From Nitrosospira sp. Nl5 (lineage in GTDB: Bacteria > Pseudomonadota > Gammaproteobacteria > Burkholderiales > Nitrosomonadaceae): a stretch of 64,000 nt of DNA. Both the position numbers and the translations under genes were made by a program. Below, one piece after another: positions 1 to 8,929 of this stretch (positions are counted from its first letter, which is position 1; the number at the start of each line of letters is the position of its first letter). The stretch spans positions 1 to 64,000 of the forward strand of contig NZ_FMVQ01000002.1 of assembly GCF_900102495.1 (NCBI RefSeq), read 5' to 3'. The notes beneath the pieces are model-generated. The model was given only the letters and a program-made list of their open reading frames with translations. It ran no database searches and was not told where the DNA came from.

Positions 1-1
1 C

Positions 2-94
2 TACGTGGCATTGCTGGAGGCGCAAGCACAGCCTGAGGCCAGCCTGGACCGGATGCAGCCTGACGACCGCGCCCCGACTCTCGCTTTTGGGTGA
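2..94 (+). CDS. C-terminal end of an unidentified protein (partial)
   Basis: An open frame enters from the left edge and stops at a TGA at 92-94, giving about 30 residues ending APTLAFG. The fragment is too short to recognise. The next gene on the same strand belongs to surface-polysaccharide assembly, so it may be the tail of another gene of that cluster, but that is only context. It could also be a chance open frame. Confidence 0.4.
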   Translation, partial: YVALLEAQAQPEASLDRMQPDDRAPTLAFG

Positions 95-251
95 TAGCGG
101 GCTTGGCGGCCACAAACCCTCCAAACTTTCTTCAATAGTGTTGATAAAATGTACGCGAGGTGTCGCGAATCGGAGTTAGTAGAACTTTACCGGATTGGCA
201 CAGCAAGCATAAGGGGTAGCCCGACGCTGAGGCGCCGCATTTAAATTACGA

Positions 252-1298
252 ATGAAAAAACACATAAAATGGCCTGTTAAGGCAGTAGTGAATAACGTGA
301 GGTATTTTCGCGATTTGTCCTTTTACTTACTCAAAAAAAAGAGGGTAAACGGAGAGCCTCGGGTTAGATATCATAAAGAAGGGCGCATATCGGCAGATTA
401 CGATAGACCGGTATGTTTTTTTTGCAGTTTCGATCAGGAAAGCGTCGTAAGGGAGAACGTCTACTATTATCTTAAGCAGCTTGCGTTGGCGGGATTTGAC
501 ATCGTATTCATCAGTTCGAGCGATGCCATCTCGAATGTGGATCTGAAGAAACTGTCGGAATGGTGTATAAGAATAATAAACCGGGAGAATAAAGGATACG
601 ATTTTTATAGCTGGAAAACAGGATTAGAGAGCTATTCTCAATATAGCGCCCATACGGGGCTACTCCTAGCTAACGACAGCGTCTTGGGACCACTTTTCAG
701 CATCAAGGATATCATCGCGAGACTGGAAAACCATGAGGGCGATATAGTCGGAATGACGAACTGCCTCCTTTTCTATCCGCATCTGCAATCGTATTTTCTT
801 TATTGTAAAAAGGCTGTCATTGTTTCCAAAGAGTTCATTGATTTTTTTAACCGAGTCGAGGTCCTGGAATTCAAGATGGCGATAATAAGGAGATATGAAG
901 TTGGTTTCTCCCGCTTACTTGGTCGCCGGTTTAAACTCTCGGCACTTTATGATTTGGACAGCGCCATGAATCGTTTCCAGCCTGGCGATCGGCCGAAGAA
1001 TTGGACAGAGCCGACTTCCCATTTATGGAAGCCTCTCATTACCGAATTGAAATTCCCGTTCCTTAAAAAAAGCCTCCTGACAAGGAGAGGTGTAAGCATG
1101 GAAGAAATTTCCGCGACGCTTGCGGAGAGTGGTTCTACTTACAACGTCAATATTCTGGCTGATTGGATTGCCCCGCCCTATAACATGAATACGCATAAGC
1201 GAAGTTCTGGGCCCGCTTTAAAAAAATCAGTTGCGGGTCCGGATCCGTGGTGGGATAACTCCGCCCTTAACAATCGGCGTGAAAATAAACGGATTTGA
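252..1298 (+). CDS. RgpF-like rhamnan synthesis protein F family
   Basis: The 348-residue protein matches the RgpF family (PF05045), proteins of cell-wall and O-antigen polysaccharide assembly that usually sit with glycosyltransferases. Family-like features are the opening FFCSFDQ stretch near residue 56, the NKGYDFYSWK segment near 113 (typical 'NxGrDi..w' region) and LLANDSVLGPL near 136, which resembles a nucleotide-sugar transferase core. There is no signal peptide or clear membrane segment, so it is probably cytoplasmic or membrane-associated. No good Shine-Dalgarno is visible before the ATG. The gene is more AT-rich than the housekeeping genes in the window, as is common for exchanged polysaccharide loci. 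The exact sugar or linkage cannot be read from the sequence. Confidence 0.75.
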   Translation: MKKHIKWPVKAVVNNVRYFRDLSFYLLKKKRVNGEPRVRYHKEGRISADYDRPVCFFCSFDQESVVRENVYYYLKQLALAGFDIVFISSSDAISNVDLKKLSEWCIRIINRENKGYDFYSWKTGLESYSQYSAHTGLLLANDSVLGPLFSIKDIIARLENHEGDIVGMTNCLLFYPHLQSYFLYCKKAVIVSKEFIDFFNRVEVLEFKMAIIRRYEVGFSRLLGRRFKLSALYDLDSAMNRFQPGDRPKNWTEPTSHLWKPLITELKFPFLKKSLLTRRGVSMEEISATLAESGSTYNVNILADWIAPPYNMNTHKRSSGPALKKSVAGPDPWWDNSALNNRRENKRI

Positions 1299-1403
1299 AT
1301 ACTGCTTTTAGCTGTCCCCTACCGGCAAAAACATACCTCAATAGTTAACGGTTATTCTCCGCATTAATCCACCTGTTCCATTGGCGAATTCAGGATTTCC
1401 AAC

Positions 1404-2174
1404 ATGTCTTCATTTTTCATGAATATTCTGTCAGGGCTTTTTGCGGCGCTTTACGGGATGAAAGGCGGCTATACAAAAGTAAACGTCAAGGGCCAGTCGA
1501 TACGTATCGCCGTGGATAATTTGCGGACTCTTCAACGCGCAAAGACGTATTCAATTAAAGAACCGGATACTTTGGATTGGCTTGACAGTTTCGAACCCGG
1601 CTCATGTTTTTTTGATTTGGGTTCGAATATTGGCCAATATTCTTTATACCCCGCCAAGAAATTCGGCAATAAAATCCAGGTCTATGCGTTTGAGCCGCAG
1701 TGCATCAATTATTACTTGCTCAACAGGAACATACATCTCAATAAGCTCGAGAAAAACATTACGGCCTATTGCGTCGCCATATCCGGACAAAGCGGCTTTT
1801 CCAAACTGTATATTCCTAAATTTATTGCCGGTGGAAACCGTTCTCAGTTTGGCAAGGAGGACCTGAATACAATGAAAATCCCGGCCAGTCATATTCAAGG
1901 CATGTTTGGTGTAACGTTAGATGATTTATGTGATAAATGGGGATTGCCGTGTCCGAATTACATCAAGATCGATGTCGACGGCATCGAGATTTCCATTATC
2001 AAGGGAGCTGCGAATACCCTTAAAAATCCCCAACTCAAGTCTGTTATTGTCGAACTCGGGACGAGTGAAGAGCAGCAGGAAGCGGTAAAACTAATGGAAC
2101 AGGCGGGCTTTGGCGTGAAGTTCAAGACCACCAGGAACTGGGGGGAAACCTGTTTTATATTTGAAAGGATTTAG
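1404..2174 (+). CDS. FkbM family SAM-dependent methyltransferase
   Basis: At 256 residues it has the FkbM layout. The SAM-binding motif I is FFDLGSNIGQYSL (about 68-80), followed by the acidic AFEPQ motif near 98 and the family signature YIKIDVDGIE near 188-197. FkbM-type enzymes O-methylate sugars or secondary metabolites. Lying 105 bp after the RgpF-like gene on the same strand, this one most likely methylates a surface-polysaccharide sugar. An AGGA lies about 10 nt before the chosen ATG. It is AT-rich like its neighbour. No clear terminator follows. Confidence 0.85.
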   Translation: MSSFFMNILSGLFAALYGMKGGYTKVNVKGQSIRIAVDNLRTLQRAKTYSIKEPDTLDWLDSFEPGSCFFDLGSNIGQYSLYPAKKFGNKIQVYAFEPQCINYYLLNRNIHLNKLEKNITAYCVAISGQSGFSKLYIPKFIAGGNRSQFGKEDLNTMKIPASHIQGMFGVTLDDLCDKWGLPCPNYIKIDVDGIEISIIKGAANTLKNPQLKSVIVELGTSEEQQEAVKLMEQAGFGVKFKTTRNWGETCFIFERI

Positions 2175-2348
2175 TTTGTGTTTCATTTCTAATATCCTGC
2201 AATCAGCAAGGCAATATGTAGAAAGTCGTTCTATAATCCTGCATTAGCGCCAACTTCCCATTTCCCTTTATGCAGCTGGTATCCCCGGTTTAGCGCTTAG
2301 GCAGGATGGATAAAGCGCGTAAACCACTCAGACACTGAAGACCGTATA

Positions 2349-2362
2349 GAGAGGTTTACCTC
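2349..2362. repeat. Small hairpin downstream of the DUF2165 gene
   Basis: AGAGGT-TT-ACCTCT is a perfect 6-bp inverted repeat, bracketed by CTGAAG (2335-2340) and CTTCAG (2365-2370). It lies just past the minus-strand gene ending at 2372. There is no adjacent T-run, so a terminator role is only possible. Confidence 0.35.
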
Positions 2363-2371
2363 TTGCTTCAG

Positions 2372-2872
2372 TCAATCTTTATCATCCAGCCCAATGTAAA
2401 TTAGCACCAGGACAATACAGACCACGAATCGAAAAGCCGATTCCTGGCCGTTCCATTCTGCAGATTGCCACATGCAGAACCATTCCGCGCCAATCACCAG
2501 AAAGCCAAAAAACCATAGCGCAAAACCAGAAGACAAACCGAGGACAGGCAACAATTTTGCTTCGTTGAACATCTCGGCATTACTGTTGATATGCTTCAGT
2601 AATTGCAACGATCCTAAAAGACACAGTGCGGCAGTTACAAACTCGCACAAGATGATAAAAGCATACGCTGTGGAATGCAGAAGAGGTTCCGTAATGGCTC
2701 GATGTTTCAGAGCATTCCCCGGATAAACGGTATCCATCGACATCACGTGCTGAACAAACAAGAAGTTTGTTTGATAATCAACGACGTTATTAAAAGCGAT
2801 GACAAACGCGAGACAGCCGATACCTGATACCAAAAGAATCTTGCTGGCTCGGATCCATAGAGATTTTTTCAT
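2372..2872 (-). CDS. DUF2165 family small integral membrane protein
   Basis: This 166-residue protein has four predicted membrane segments, at roughly residues 10-28, 70-90, 108-128 and 145-162. Its length and pattern fit DUF2165, an uncharacterised bacterial inner-membrane family. The loop after the first segment carries the family-like FNNVVDYQTNF stretch. The function is unknown. A second small membrane protein lies 105 bp upstream on the same strand, so the two may be cotranscribed. Confidence 0.7.
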   Translation of the reverse strand: MKKSLWIRASKILLVSGIGCLAFVIAFNNVVDYQTNFLFVQHVMSMDTVYPGNALKHRAITEPLLHSTAYAFIILCEFVTAALCLLGSLQLLKHINSNAEMFNEAKLLPVLGLSSGFALWFFGFLVIGAEWFCMWQSAEWNGQESAFRFVVCIVLVLIYIGLDDKD

Positions 2873-2977
2873 TTCTCAAGCTTCACTTCGCATAGAACCT
2901 TGCAGGTTGCGGTAGAGCCCAGCTTCTTTTACGCTATCTATTCAATATACGACTGCGGGTTATCCGAGGACTGCCAC

Positions 2978-3214
2978 TCACGCTTCACTTTCGGTTTTGC
3001 GGACACCGCGCACATTTAGCGAAGCCAGAGCCAGCTGGAGACCAATCACTGCGAACGCCTGAGCGTGCCATCCCCAGATCACCCATAGAAGATTGCTGAC
3101 GAGAGACAGCAAAAATCCCCAATGACGCTTGCCGGTGGATGAGGATGTCAATAACCAGACCGAGAGTATATTAACGACCATTGCAGGCCATTGTAGCAAC
3201 GAAAAATAATCCAT
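2978..3214 (-). CDS. Small membrane protein (78 aa), unknown function
   Basis: The ATG at 3214 is preceded by GAGGGG at a suitable distance, which decides it over a GTG at 3232 in the same frame. The 78-residue product has two to three hydrophobic stretches (about 8-22, 30-46 and 50-66) and a charged tail. Its tryptophan-rich middle (LLWVIWGWHAQ) recalls small PnuC-like or SWEET-like membrane proteins, but I cannot assign a family. It probably forms a unit with the DUF2165 gene. Confidence 0.6.
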   Translation of the reverse strand: MDYFSLLQWPAMVVNILSVWLLTSSSTGKRHWGFLLSLVSNLLWVIWGWHAQAFAVIGLQLALASLNVRGVRKTESEA

Positions 3215-3745
3215 ACAGTTTAAACCCCTCACGGAAACGATTTGCGAAATGATCTATACGGCCGATGCTTCTCGATTGCTTTAACCCAGATAATCCATTA
3301 GGCGGCCCTGCGAGCCTACCCGAGTGCTGGCGGTCAGTTCACGGCCATTTTCGCCGCTTGCCCGGCGTCCAGAGACAGGCTGTGGGCTTCTCCCATCCGG
3401 CAAAACCTGTCTGGCAACCCGCCTCGCCATCATCTCGCGTCCTAATGGAATTCACTCATGCGCGAGGGTTCGCCATTATAAAAGACCTTTGTCGCGCGTC
3501 GAAGGCTATTAGGAGGGGCAAGAGTCATGCCCAGGCTGATTGACGCGCATTTTGTATCCACAGATGAGCTTCGGGTTGCTTTCGTGCGCAATCGCACAGA
3601 CAAAGGATCAGATGTAGCGCATAAGTTACGATAAATGATATGAGATCCCGCAGTATTTTTCGCTTAACTTTCGCGACATTACAACAACTCGATCTTTTCA
3701 GGTTGCTTACGCAACGTGTAACGTCAAAATCTTACTGGATCAATT
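3215..3745. other. Gene-poor gap before ku
   Basis: This 530-bp stretch holds a half copy of the palindromic repeat (3284-3326) and no convincing gene. Two short overlapping plus-strand open frames lack ribosome sites and recognisable composition. It must contain the ku promoter, which I cannot pinpoint. Confidence 0.5.
3284..3326 (+). repeat. Half copy of a palindromic dispersed repeat
   Basis: The 43 bp beginning ACCCAGATAATC and ending CCTACCCGAGTG align with the left four-fifths of the 53-bp palindrome at 40091-40143, with only a few substitutions and two 1-base indels. The right arm (GATTATCTGGGT) is absent here. This marks a dispersed intergenic repeat family. Confidence 0.75.
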
Positions 3746-4660
3746 ATGGCTACTTCTAGCAGTCGGGCGCTATGGAAAGGCGCCATCAGTTTTGGGCTAG
3801 TCCATATACCGGTAGCGCTTCATTCCGCGACTTCTGAGGAAGGGTTGAATTTTGACTGGCTGGACAAACGCACTATGGATCCCGTCGGTTATAAACGTAT
3901 TAATAAAAAAACCGGCAAAGAGATTGACAGGGAAAATATCGTCAAGGGAATTGAATATGAAGATGGCCAATATGTCATCTTGAGCCAGGAGGAGATCGCT
4001 GCCGCGTATCCCAAGACCACCCAGACGATCGAGATCGAAACGTTTGTATCAAATACTGACATTCCTTTTTTTTACCTGGAACGGCCCTATTATATTGCTC
4101 CAATCAATAAGGGAGCCAAGGTTTACGCCTTGCTGCGCGAAGCCCTTCGCAAGACACAGCGTGTCGGGATTGCTCGTGTCGTCATCCAGACCAAACAGCA
4201 TCTCGCAGTTCTCGTGCCATCCGGACCGGTACTGGTGTTGAACCTCCTGCGCTGGGGAAACGAGATTCGGGCTTGGGAGAATCTGGATCTTCCCGCCGAA
4301 GGTGTCACAGCCGCGGGTATTACGGAAAAAGAGTTGAAAATGGCAGAGCAATTGATCAATGACATGAGTTCGACATGGAATCCAGAAAACTATCGGGATT
4401 CCTTCAAGGACGAGATCATGAAGCTCGTGCAACAAAAAGCCGAAACTGGCGATATTCAATTTGTGGTTCAGCCCGAACAAACAGAAACACCTCGTGGCGG
4501 AGCCCAGATTCTTGATCTCACCGAATTGCTCCAGCGCAGCCTGAAGAAGACCGGGGAGAAGGATGATCAGGCGAAGGCGCCAGCCAGAAGATCACCCAAG
4601 GCGGATACAGAAAATACGTCGACCGCGGCCGGAGGGTCACGCAAGCGTCGGGTAATCTAA
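3746..4660 (+). CDS. ku: Ku protein, bacterial non-homologous end joining
   Basis: Bacterial Ku forms a homodimeric ring on DNA double-strand ends and recruits LigD. This 304-residue protein begins with the typical (S)ALWKGAISFGLVHIPV. It carries the Ku beta-barrel core through about residue 195, including the conserved GIEYEDGQYV and YYIAPINKG stretches, and then a helical region. It ends in a low-complexity basic tail (ARRSPK, GSRKRRVI), which in the family is the flexible DNA/LigD-interacting extension. It lies 3 bp before ligD on the same strand, a typical two-gene NHEJ operon. Confidence 0.95.
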   Translation: MATSSSRALWKGAISFGLVHIPVALHSATSEEGLNFDWLDKRTMDPVGYKRINKKTGKEIDRENIVKGIEYEDGQYVILSQEEIAAAYPKTTQTIEIETFVSNTDIPFFYLERPYYIAPINKGAKVYALLREALRKTQRVGIARVVIQTKQHLAVLVPSGPVLVLNLLRWGNEIRAWENLDLPAEGVTAAGITEKELKMAEQLINDMSSTWNPENYRDSFKDEIMKLVQQKAETGDIQFVVQPEQTETPRGGAQILDLTELLQRSLKKTGEKDDQAKAPARRSPKADTENTSTAAGGSRKRRVI

Positions 4661-4663
4661 GAT

Positions 4664-7195
4664 ATGGCAAAGCCGGATTTATTAAAGGCCTACCGCGCCA
4701 AACGCAATTTTTCCATCACATCCGAACCATCTGGAATCGCCAAGCGGGGTAAAAGTACCGGAGCGGTGCTGTCGTTTGTCGTCCAGAAGCATTGGGCGAC
4801 CCGCTTGCATTATGATTTCAGGCTTGAGCTCGATGGAACAATGAAGAGTTGGGCGGTGCCGAAAGGGCCCAGCTTCGATCCTCACGACAAACGCATGGCC
4901 GTCCATGTCGAGGACCATCCCATTTCATATAATCGCTTCGAGGGCCAGATTCCAACGGGGCAGTATGGCGCGGGTAAAGTGATTGTTTGGGACAAGGGAA
5001 CCTGGATTCCCCTTGAGGATCCGCATAAAGGTTATCGTGAGGGCAAGCTGAAATTCGAACTGCGCGGCCACAAGTTAAGGGGTCATTGGGCGCTGGTTCG
5101 CATGAAAAATACAGAGGAGAAAAAGAAGGAGCCCTGGCTGTTAATTAAAGAGAAGGATGAGTACGTCCGGCCCGCGAGCGAATATAGTGTTGTGGATGAA
5201 ATGCCTGATAGCGTGGCCAAACTGGAATCCGAGGGGATTTCAAAACGTGCCGCGCTCGTCAATGACGTACGGCCATCCAAAAAAAAACTTTCCGGTTTGC
5301 CCAGCGGTGCGGCTGAAGCTGATCTTCCCCGTATCATGCAACCCCAGCTTGCAACTCTCGTCGACGCGCTTCCGAATCAGCCCGCTGACTGGATTTATGA
5401 AATCAAGTTCGATGGCTATCGAATACTGGCCAGAATAGACGGCAGGAAAATACAGTTGTTCACTCGTAATGGGAACGACTGGTCGCACAAGTTGCCCGAT
5501 CTCGTGAAAGCAATAGGCAGAATGCGTCTGAGACCCGGTTGGCTAGACGGCGAAATCGTCGTGCCGAACGAGAACGGCATTCCGGACTTTCAGGCCCTGC
5601 AGAACGCCTTTGACAATTCCCGGACGCAGAACATTGTTTACTATTTATTTGATATCCCTTTCTATGATGGCCATGACTTAAGAGCTGCTCCCCTTACCGA
5701 ACGACGGGAATTTCTGAGAACACTCTTTAAAACACCACCTCCGGAGCAGGTGCGCTTCAGCGAGGCCTTTGATGCACCGGCCCGCGATATTGTTGCATCA
5801 GTATGTCGCATGGGGCTGGAAGGGGTGATCGGCAAACGCAAGAGCGCAACGTACGTTTCACGCCGCTCGCCGGATTGGATAAAACTCAAGTGCAGCCAGC
5901 GGCAGGAATTCGTTATCGGCGGTTATACGGACCCGCAGGGGTCCCGTATTGGTATAGGCTCGCTTCTGCTCGGCTTTTACGATGATGACCAAAAGCTTCG
6001 GTACGCTGGTAATGTGGGCACGGGATTTAGCGATAAAACGCTTCACGAATTGAAGGCGAAGTTGGACAAAGTCGCGGCTATCCATAGTCCTTTTATCAAT
6101 GCCAGTGGTATCGGCAAAAAGGCGCATTGGGTTCGGCCCACATTGGTGGCTGAAGTTTCCTTCGGCGAATGGACGCGGGATGGCCATATTCGTCATTCGG
6201 TTTTTCACGGTTTGCGCACTGACAAGAAAGCCGAGCTTATCAGGCGCGAGAAGCCGGTGCATCCAAGTGACATAAATCCTTCAAGAATGACTTCGATTCC
6301 CTCTTCCTTGCGCGTGACCCATCCTGAACGCGTGATCGACCCGTCCAGTGGATTCACCAAAATGGACCTCATACGCTATTACTCGCTGGTGGCTCCTTTG
6401 ATGCTGGAACATATCAAAGGAAGGCCGGTATCGCTGGTACGCGCACCTGATGGGATTGAGGGACAGCTGTTTTTTCAAAAACATTGGGAAAAGGAGAATA
6501 TGCCAGGAGTTGCCCAGCTCGACCCCGCATTGGACCCGGAGCATGAACCGCTGATTGAAATTTCAACCGCTGAAGGACTTCTGTCCGCCGCGCAAATGAA
6601 TGTCGTCGAGATTCACACCTGGAACGCTACAAAGAATGCCATCGGCAAGCCTGATCGAATGACTTTCGATCTGGATCCTGGAGAAGGGGTGCAGTGGGCA
6701 GCCATGCAGGAATCGGCGCAGCTTGTCCGTGTGTTTCTCCATGAGTTGGGGCTGAAATCTTTTCTCAAGACCAGCGGGGGAAAGGGTTTGCACGTTATCG
6801 TTCCGCTTAAAAGGCTGCGGGATTGGGACACCGTCAAAGATTTCTCGCAAGCAATCGTTCAGCATCTGGCTGCGACCATACCGCAGCGTTTTGTAGCGAA
6901 AAGCGGACCGCGTAATCGTATTGGGAAAATCTTTATTGATTATTTACGCAATGGTTTTGGCGCAACTACCGTCTCCGCCTGGTCAGTTCGCGCTCGCCCC
7001 GGTCTGGGCGTGTCCGTGCCTCTGGCATGGGAGGAACTGGAGTCGCTGACGAGCGCCAGCCGCTGGTCGGCCTCGAATATTCACGACCGGCTGGATAAGG
7101 GCAATGATCCCTGGTCAGACTATGAGGCTGGCAGGCGGTCGATCCTCCCGGCAATGAAGACGTTGGGATTCAAACCTGATAAAAAAACACCGTAA
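4664..7195 (+). CDS. ligD: Multidomain ATP-dependent DNA ligase LigD
   Basis: The 843-residue enzyme carries all three NHEJ activities in the order phosphoesterase, ligase, polymerase. The 3'-phosphoesterase domain (about 30-165) has HYDFRLELDG and WAVPKGPS. The ligase domain (about 225-530) has the adenylation motif EIKFDGYR with Lys248 as the expected AMP acceptor, then LDGEIV and IKLKC. The primase/polymerase domain (about 545-830) has DLDPGEG with the catalytic Asp pair 669/671 and TSGGKGLHV. Together they trim, fill and seal ends held by Ku. The start ATG lies 3 bp after the ku stop, implying translational coupling. All key residues are intact. Confidence 0.96.
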   Translation: MAKPDLLKAYRAKRNFSITSEPSGIAKRGKSTGAVLSFVVQKHWATRLHYDFRLELDGTMKSWAVPKGPSFDPHDKRMAVHVEDHPISYNRFEGQIPTGQYGAGKVIVWDKGTWIPLEDPHKGYREGKLKFELRGHKLRGHWALVRMKNTEEKKKEPWLLIKEKDEYVRPASEYSVVDEMPDSVAKLESEGISKRAALVNDVRPSKKKLSGLPSGAAEADLPRIMQPQLATLVDALPNQPADWIYEIKFDGYRILARIDGRKIQLFTRNGNDWSHKLPDLVKAIGRMRLRPGWLDGEIVVPNENGIPDFQALQNAFDNSRTQNIVYYLFDIPFYDGHDLRAAPLTERREFLRTLFKTPPPEQVRFSEAFDAPARDIVASVCRMGLEGVIGKRKSATYVSRRSPDWIKLKCSQRQEFVIGGYTDPQGSRIGIGSLLLGFYDDDQKLRYAGNVGTGFSDKTLHELKAKLDKVAAIHSPFINASGIGKKAHWVRPTLVAEVSFGEWTRDGHIRHSVFHGLRTDKKAELIRREKPVHPSDINPSRMTSIPSSLRVTHPERVIDPSSGFTKMDLIRYYSLVAPLMLEHIKGRPVSLVRAPDGIEGQLFFQKHWEKENMPGVAQLDPALDPEHEPLIEISTAEGLLSAAQMNVVEIHTWNATKNAIGKPDRMTFDLDPGEGVQWAAMQESAQLVRVFLHELGLKSFLKTSGGKGLHVIVPLKRLRDWDTVKDFSQAIVQHLAATIPQRFVAKSGPRNRIGKIFIDYLRNGFGATTVSAWSVRARPGLGVSVPLAWEELESLTSASRWSASNIHDRLDKGNDPWSDYEAGRRSILPAMKTLGFKPDKKTP

Positions 7196-7251
7196 AAACC
7201 GCCATGACAACAGTCGATTGGCCTGATCGAGCCCTTCCTCATCAGACCTTT

Positions 7252-7650
7252 CTATCTGGATTGCTCTTTTTCCCGCAAATGCACGGACGCTCTCTCTACC
7301 GCTTCAACCGCTTCCTGGATGTGGCCGTCCTTGGCTTCGTCGATGGCTTCGTCCATTTCTTCAAAGACCTCCTCATCGTGCTCCGCCTTCTGGTGTTCCC
7401 CATATATGGGCTTTTGAATATGGGTGTAAGGGTGATCCTTATTCTGTTCGATCAGTTCTTTCTTGGCTTGCTCGGTATGGCTGATAACCCCCGCAGCGCT
7501 GCCTGATTTTCCACTTTTGATCGCCTCGTTCAGATGTTCGCTGGCCTTTTTGCCATGATCTTCTTCCGCGTGAACAAGCGCGGTGCTTGCAGCAAGGGAA
7601 ATGAGGCCTGCTAACAGGCCGCAAGCCCATATTTTTATTGAATTGCTCAT
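7252..7650 (-). CDS. SmbP-like small metal-binding periplasmic protein
   Basis: From the ATG at 7650 the protein is 132 residues. It has a signal peptide (WACGLLAGLISLAAS, likely cleavage near ALVHA) and a mature part of charged amphipathic helices such as HLNEAIKSGKSG and MDEAIDEAKDGH. This repeat pattern (xHxxEAxxHxxxGH) matches SmbP, a periplasmic copper/metal-binding four-helix protein described in Nitrosomonas europaea. Here the repeats are richer in Glu/Asp/Lys and poorer in His than the classical protein, so metal affinity may differ. In-frame upstream ATGs (for example at 7680) exist and neither has a strong ribosome site. The signal peptide favours 7650. Confidence 0.7.
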   Translation of the reverse strand: MSNSIKIWACGLLAGLISLAASTALVHAEEDHGKKASEHLNEAIKSGKSGSAAGVISHTEQAKKELIEQNKDHPYTHIQKPIYGEHQKAEHDEEVFEEMDEAIDEAKDGHIQEAVEAVERASVHLREKEQSR

Positions 7651-7806
7651 GATGTGATGATTAAGACCAGTGTTCAACATTGGACAACCGTTTTCAAGAA
7701 TCGTTTTCCATCTCATGAGACACGGCGACGCCTCCAGGTTGCGCAGACCCCGCATTTGGATTACAGCGAATCGTCATCGCTTCTGCCGGCTTGTCGGGGA
7801 CAGATG

Positions 7807-8841
7807 CTAATATTTGATACCGGTAACGATGCTGTAGTATCCAAAAGCGGAATATGCTTGAATGTCCTGAAATCCCACATCCTGCAGCATCTTCGACAAT
7901 TCGAGAGCCGAGTAAGACTCTCCCTCGGTCCATCCCATCATTAGCATGCTATACGCGGCAGGTGCGAAAGGTCCGGTTTTTTCATCGTTATAGAGCACGT
8001 CGTGAATAATAATGCGTCCACCTGGCTCAAGGTTCTTGAAACTTTTCTCTGTGAGAAACCGGCCTCTCTCTCTCGGCCAATCGTGATAGATATTGGAATA
8101 AAAATGGAGGTCGGCTTTAGGGAAGGGGTCATTCCACATGTCGGCAACATGGGTTCTTATACGGTCCTGCAAGTTGTGCCGGGTGATGAACTCCTGGGCT
8201 ACCTCGCATATTGGCTCCAGGTCCAGAATCAGTGCATGTAAATTTGGCCATTTCAACGCCGCGCCGATTGAATGTGCTCCTGAGCCTCCGCCAATGTCGA
8301 GCATTATCCGGTAATCATCAAGATTCATGGTATTTGGCCAGGCAGTGGCCAACGTCATGCTGATACTGTGCATTCCCCGGGTAAATCTTCTTGCCAGCTC
8401 CGCTTGCTCTTCATGGGATTTGTAAATATCACCCCCTCCGTACGCCTGAGGGGAATTTGTGAGTACCGCACGCTCCAGGTTCGAGTAGGAGAATACCTCG
8501 GAATTGTCGATCATCATATCCCAGAAGAAACCGAAGTAGCTGGGACTCTTTTCGAGGAGGTAGTCTTCTGAACGGGCGGTAAGAGAATAACGTTCCTCTT
8601 GCAGCGAAAGAAAACCCAACGCCGTGGCAGCTGTCAAGATTGCCTCGGCCGGACGTCGCTGAATGTTTAGCTTCTCACAGATATCGGGAAGAGTGCGCGC
8701 GCCGTCTCCAAGCAACGAAAAGACCTTTAACCGGTGGGCTATCAGTAACGCCGGGTACCCGTAAACCGCGAACGCAACGTCCCATAAGGCCCGGTCATCC
8801 GATCGGGGCCGCTGAATGTTTACAGGCGCTTGGGGGGTCAT
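7807..8841 (-). CDS. SAM-dependent O-methyltransferase with dimerisation domain
   Basis: The 344-residue protein fits the plant-type O-methyltransferase family (PF00891), which includes CrtF and BchU-like enzymes. An N-terminal winged-helix dimerisation domain (about 15-95, ALWDVAFAVYGYPALL, then LPDICEKLNI) is followed by a Rossmann domain. That has motif I LDIGGGSGAHSI (about 180-191), an acidic LDLEPI after beta-2, and HDVLY near 283. The substrate is unknown. An AGAGGA ribosome site precedes the ATG. It is the last gene of a run SRPBCC - LOV - methyltransferase (gaps of 27 and 88 bp), so its product may be tied to light or pigment chemistry; this is inference. Confidence 0.8.
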   Translation of the reverse strand: MTPQAPVNIQRPRSDDRALWDVAFAVYGYPALLIAHRLKVFSLLGDGARTLPDICEKLNIQRRPAEAILTAATALGFLSLQEERYSLTARSEDYLLEKSPSYFGFFWDMMIDNSEVFSYSNLERAVLTNSPQAYGGGDIYKSHEEQAELARRFTRGMHSISMTLATAWPNTMNLDDYRIMLDIGGGSGAHSIGAALKWPNLHALILDLEPICEVAQEFITRHNLQDRIRTHVADMWNDPFPKADLHFYSNIYHDWPRERGRFLTEKSFKNLEPGGRIIIHDVLYNDEKTGPFAPAAYSMLMMGWTEGESYSALELSKMLQDVGFQDIQAYSAFGYYSIVTGIKY

Positions 8842-8929
8842 GTAAATCCTCTTTACCTAAATTGATTAACTTGGCTAGACAACGTACGCGTCGGAGGGAT
8901 GATTGATTCTTGTCCCTCGGTGTTGCTAT

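Noticed and set aside
3265-3543. Two overlapping plus-strand open frames before ku
   Set aside because: No ribosome site, no recognisable family; they cover a dispersed repeat half copy.
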